A stretch of DNA of 64,000 bases, taken from assembly GCF_000745015.1 (NCBI RefSeq), contig NZ_JQNA01000002.1, forward strand, positions 5,394,001-5,458,000. The letters are read 5' to 3'. The translations under genes were made by a program, and so were the position numbers. This document shows positions 61,384 through 64,000 of the stretch, piece after piece (position 1 is the stretch's first letter; every line of letters begins with the position of its first letter). The stretch comes from Burkholderia sp. 9120. GTDB lineage: Bacteria > Pseudomonadota > Gammaproteobacteria > Burkholderiales > Burkholderiaceae. The notes beneath the pieces were generated by a model, which saw only the letters and a program-made list of their open reading frames with translations, was not told the DNA's origin and made no database searches.

Positions 61384-62535
61384 CTAGAAACGGTGCCGCA
61401 TACCCGCCGCCACAACGAGCTGCTGATTGGTCGACGAAGCGGTCTGGCCGCTGACATCGGCGGTGAGACCCGAGCCGTCGGCGCTGATGTGTTCGTAGCT
61501 GCCTTGCAGATACACATCGGTACGCTTGGACAACGCATAGTTGGCCTGCAGCGACACTTCATGCCACTTCGGATGATGTTCGCCGTGCGCATTCGACAAC
61601 GCGCCGGACGTGTACGTGTACTCGCCGTTGAGACTCAACGCCGCCGTCAACGCGTAGCTCGCGTTCGCTTCGTAGTTGCTGAAGCTCGCGCCTTGGCCGT
61701 TCTGCACGAGGCCGAGACTATTCGCGCCGTTGATCGTCGCGAGCCCGCCGAGCTGCGTGCGCGTCCACACGAAGCCGAAGGTCGCCGCACCTAGCGCGTA
61801 GTTCGCGCCCGCGCCGTAAGTGCGCTGACGCGCCGCGATAAAGGTACGGTCGGTCAGCGTCAACGCGCCATTCGCGTTGCTGCTGCCGCCGTTGTTCGCT
61901 TGCAGGTAACCCGCGCCGAGACTCAACGGACCCGCGTTATACGAAGCGCCGAAGCTATACAAGCGGTTGTCGTCGAAACCCGCGGCTTCGTTCGAGAAGC
62001 CGTACAACGCGCCGAAGCGCAAGCCGGCATAGTCGTTACTCGCGAACTTCAGCGAGTTGTTCACCCGAAACGAGTTGTTCAGGTTGTCGTTGTCGTACGG
62101 ATGCGCGGACAGATTATTGCCGCCGGGATGATGTCCGGTGAAGCTGAGCGGCGCCAGATAATCCACCACCGAATCGTACTGTCGCCCGAGCGTGATCGTG
62201 CCGAGGCTGTTGTTCGTCAGCCCCGTATACGCCTGATAGCCGAACATGCGGCCGCCCTGGCGCAGCGTTCCGTTCATCACGCTGAAGCCGCTTTCGAGCT
62301 GGAAAATCGCCGCGGTGCCGCCGCCCAGATCTTCGCGGCCGCGAAAGCCCCAATGGCTGCCCGTCACGTTGCCGCTGCCCGCCTGCACGTTGCTGTGGCC
62401 GTTCTGGTTGTTCACGTAGGACAAGCCCGCATCGATAATGCCGTACAGCGCCACGCTCGACTGCGCGTGCGCCATCGGTGCGTGAACCGCGCCGTACCCC
62501 GCCGCGCACGCGGCAATCATCAGAACCTTCTTCAT
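61384..62535 (-). CDS. Gram-negative general porin
   Basis: This 383-aa outer-membrane porin has a signal peptide ending AHA-QSSV and the typical start SSVALYGIIDAGLSYVNN. It then has the GSRWGFRG-like GSHWGFRGREDLGGGTAAIFQLESGF and ends in AAGMRHRF, where the C-terminal Phe is needed for outer-membrane assembly. GGGG lies 8 nt before the ATG at 62535. Such 16-strand trimeric porins of Burkholderia let small polar solutes through. Specificity unknown. Confidence 0.94.
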   Translation of the reverse strand: MKKVLMIAACAAGYGAVHAPMAHAQSSVALYGIIDAGLSYVNNQNGHSNVQAGSGNVTGSHWGFRGREDLGGGTAAIFQLESGFSVMNGTLRQGGRMFGYQAYTGLTNNSLGTITLGRQYDSVVDYLAPLSFTGHHPGGNNLSAHPYDNDNLNNSFRVNNSLKFASNDYAGLRFGALYGFSNEAAGFDDNRLYSFGASYNAGPLSLGAGYLQANNGGSSNANGALTLTDRTFIAARQRTYGAGANYALGAATFGFVWTRTQLGGLATINGANSLGLVQNGQGASFSNYEANASYALTAALSLNGEYTYTSGALSNAHGEHHPKWHEVSLQANYALSKRTDVYLQGSYEHISADGSGLTADVSGQTASSTNQQLVVAAGMRHRF

Positions 62536-62590
62536 TGTTTTCCCCTGGTCAGTCGATAGATCTAGGCAACCGCGAGCGCGCACAACGACG

Positions 62591-62613
62591 CGACGCCTTC
62601 AACGAAGGCGTCG
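62591..62613. repeat. Inverted repeat between the ABC operon and the porin
   Basis: CGACGCCTTC (62591-62600) and GAAGGCGTCG (62604-62613) form a 10-bp hairpin with a 3-nt loop, about 50 nt after the stop of the ABC ATPase gene. No T-run follows on the minus strand. It may be a weak terminator or an RNA processing signal. Confidence 0.55.
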
Positions 62614-62662
62614 TTCGATCTACGGCAAACGGCTTGTGTAGTGGGCTGGCTGGGCCGCGTGG

Positions 62663-63481
62663 TTAACGGCTGGCGATGCCCGTGCGATCGGCGAGACCGT
62701 CGATCAGCACTTGATGGTGTCCACGCGAGCACGGCTCGATTCGCGCGACGACACCGAAAACGTGAGCCAGGCTCGCCGCCGTGACGACGGCCGGCGGTGG
62801 TCCGAACTGGACGATGCGGCCGTCGTGCAGCAACATCGCGCGGTCGCAGGCACGCATGGCGACGTTGATGTCGTGCAGCACGACGACGGTCACGATGCCG
62901 CGCTCGCGCGTCACGTCGCGCAACACCTGCATCACATGAAACTGATGGTTCAGGTCGAGCGCGGAGAGCGGCTCGTCGAGCAGCAACACTTGCGGATCGC
63001 GCACCAGCGCTTGTGCGATGCCGACCAGTTGACGCTGACCGCCGGACAACTCGTCGAGCGAGCGCGTGGCGAGCGTGTCGATACCGAGGCGTTGCAGCAC
63101 CGCGTGCGCGTGCGCGATATCGTTCGCGTGATGCGCACCGCGCGGTTGCAGCGACGCACCGCGCGTCGCGCGGCACGCCACTAGTACCGACTCCAGCACC
63201 TGCAGCCGCACACCCGCAGGCAGTGCCTGCGGCAGATACACGACGCTATGCGAGCGCGCGCTCGCCGCCGACAACGCGAGCTTCTCGCCATCCAGCGACA
63301 ACGCTCCGCTACTCGCGTGCGTGAGACCCGCCAACGTGCGCAGCAACGTGGATTTACCGCTGCCGTTCGGTCCGAGCAGCGCGGTGATCTGACCGCGCGG
63401 CAGCGGTCCGGCGTCGAGCGAAATGAGAACCTGGCGGCGTCCGTAATTGACGCTCAGGTCGTGAATGTGCAGCCCGCTCAT
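62663..63481 (-). CDS. Iron/heme ABC transporter ATP-binding protein (FecE/HmuV-like)
   Basis: This 272-aa ABC ATPase has Walker A GPNGSGKSTLLRTLAG (about residues 35-50), signature ELSGGQRQLVGIAQALV, Walker B QVLLLDEPLSALDL and the H-loop VVLHDINVAMRAC. It overlaps the permease gene by 4 nt. It energises uptake of ferric siderophore, heme or cobalamin. The nearby TonB/Fur genes make iron most likely. Confidence 0.92.
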   Translation of the reverse strand: MSGLHIHDLSVNYGRRQVLISLDAGPLPRGQITALLGPNGSGKSTLLRTLAGLTHASSGALSLDGEKLALSAASARSHSVVYLPQALPAGVRLQVLESVLVACRATRGASLQPRGAHHANDIAHAHAVLQRLGIDTLATRSLDELSGGQRQLVGIAQALVRDPQVLLLDEPLSALDLNHQFHVMQVLRDVTRERGIVTVVVLHDINVAMRACDRAMLLHDGRIVQFGPPPAVVTAASLAHVFGVVARIEPCSRGHHQVLIDGLADRTGIASR

Positions 63482-64000
63482 CCGAGTTGCCCCTGCGATC
63501 GCACGACGATACCGAGAAACTGCGGAATGCCCACCAGCGCCGTGACGATGCCCACGGGAATCAGCACGCCAGGAATGATCAGCTTCGACGCGATCGACGC
63601 CAGCGACAGCATCAGCGCACCGAGCAACGCGCTACCCGGCAGATAGAAACGGTGGTCCTCGCCGAACAGGGTCCGCGCGATATGCGGCGCGATCAGCCCG
63701 ACGAAACCGATCGTGCCGACGAACGACACCGCGAGCGCCGACAGCACCGAGACGCGCAACAGCGTGCCCAGCCGCAAACGTCGCACGTCGATGCCGAAGC
63801 TCGCCGCGCGATCTTCGCCGAGGCGCAGCGCGGTGAGCGTCCACGCGTTGCGCATCGACATGGGCACCGCGATCGCGAGCGCCACGCTCAGCACGGCGAT
63901 CTTGGTCCAGTCGGCACGCGCGAGCGAACCCAGCGTCCAGAACACGAGACCTTGCAGCGCGTCGGCCGATGCGATGAACTGCATCAGCGACACTAGCGCG
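63478..64000 (-). CDS. FecCD-family ABC transporter permease (partial, 5' end beyond the window)
   Basis: About 174 C-terminal residues are present, starting in mid-protein at the right edge. They include GSLARADWTKIAVLSVALAIA, RLGEDRAASFGIDVRRLR and the FecCD loop GTIGFVGLIAPHIARTLFG, which contacts the ATPase. Full-length members have about 330 residues, so roughly the first half lies outside the window. Iron-chelate or heme uptake with the neighbouring ATPase. Confidence 0.9.
   Translation of the reverse strand, partial: ALVSLMQFIASADALQGLVFWTLGSLARADWTKIAVLSVALAIAVPMSMRNAWTLTALRLGEDRAASFGIDVRRLRLGTLLRVSVLSALAVSFVGTIGFVGLIAPHIARTLFGEDHRFYLPGSALLGALMLSLASIASKLIIPGVLIPVGIVTALVGIPQFLGIVVRSQGQLG

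Noticed and set aside
1..64000. CRISPR arrays, rRNA, tRNA, insertion sequences, replication origin
   Set aside because: No regularly spaced repeats, no conserved RNA gene sequences, no transposase or integrase genes and no DnaA-box cluster were seen on either strand.

Overview
The window reads as chromosomal DNA of a beta-proteobacterium of the Burkholderiaceae, most likely Paraburkholderia or Burkholderia. The evidence is the high GC and strong GC3 of most genes, families largely seen in that group (DUF2957, DUF2844/DUF3443, DUF3325/DUF3649, a Gram-negative trimeric porin) and the overall gene complement. No rRNA, tRNA, CRISPR array, insertion sequence or phage integrase was recognised.

Left part (1-31 kb). 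All genes to about 24.2 kb are on the minus strand except one DUF2957 lipoprotein gene. In order: panE; a nucleoside salvage operon (nupC, cdd, nucleoside hydrolase); a thiolase; a tripartite EmrAB/NodT-type efflux operon with two duplicated MarR regulators that share a 12-bp operator; a polar amino acid ABC transporter operon ending in formimidoylglutamase and led by an IclR regulator; and a three-gene transglutaminase / circularly permuted ATP-grasp / DUF2126 cluster with a divergent zinc peptidase. Then come a DUF2844-DUF3443 secreted pair with pepsin-like motifs, a phasin, small envelope proteins, a RibD-like reductase and a DUF2878 membrane protein.

Central island (about 32.1-38.8 kb). 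This stretch is visibly AT-richer, with different codon use and long gene-free flanks. It begins with a frameshifted GNAT acetyltransferase. Its core is a tightly overlapping three-gene operon: a 1167-aa helical-repeat protein with a divergent histidine-kinase ATPase, a stand-alone receiver, and a receiver fused to a purine-nucleoside-phosphorylase-like domain. This is the architecture of the Detocs anti-phage two-component system (DtcA/DtcB/DtcC), in which the phosphorylated effector destroys ATP. It is the most exciting item in the window.

Right part (38.8-64 kb). An ArsB-type transporter and an MFS transporter are followed by an NtrC-type two-component system. That system lies between two pairs of TGTCC-N7-GGACA-type sites, each pair spaced 22 bp, and is followed by a sigma54 promoter and two proteins built from an undescribed repeat domain; the regulator probably drives both itself and these targets. 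Next are a diguanylate cyclase; a MerR(LitR-like)-ECF sigma-FAD oxidoreductase cluster that resembles light/photo-oxidative response loci; an ArsR/OYE pair; a single-domain response regulator; a LysR-MHS transporter-class II aldolase catabolic cluster; a Fur-boxed TonB receptor; a Fur-boxed DUF3325-DUF3649-PepSY operon; a porin; and the end of a FecCD/HmuV-type iron or heme ABC transporter cut by the right edge.
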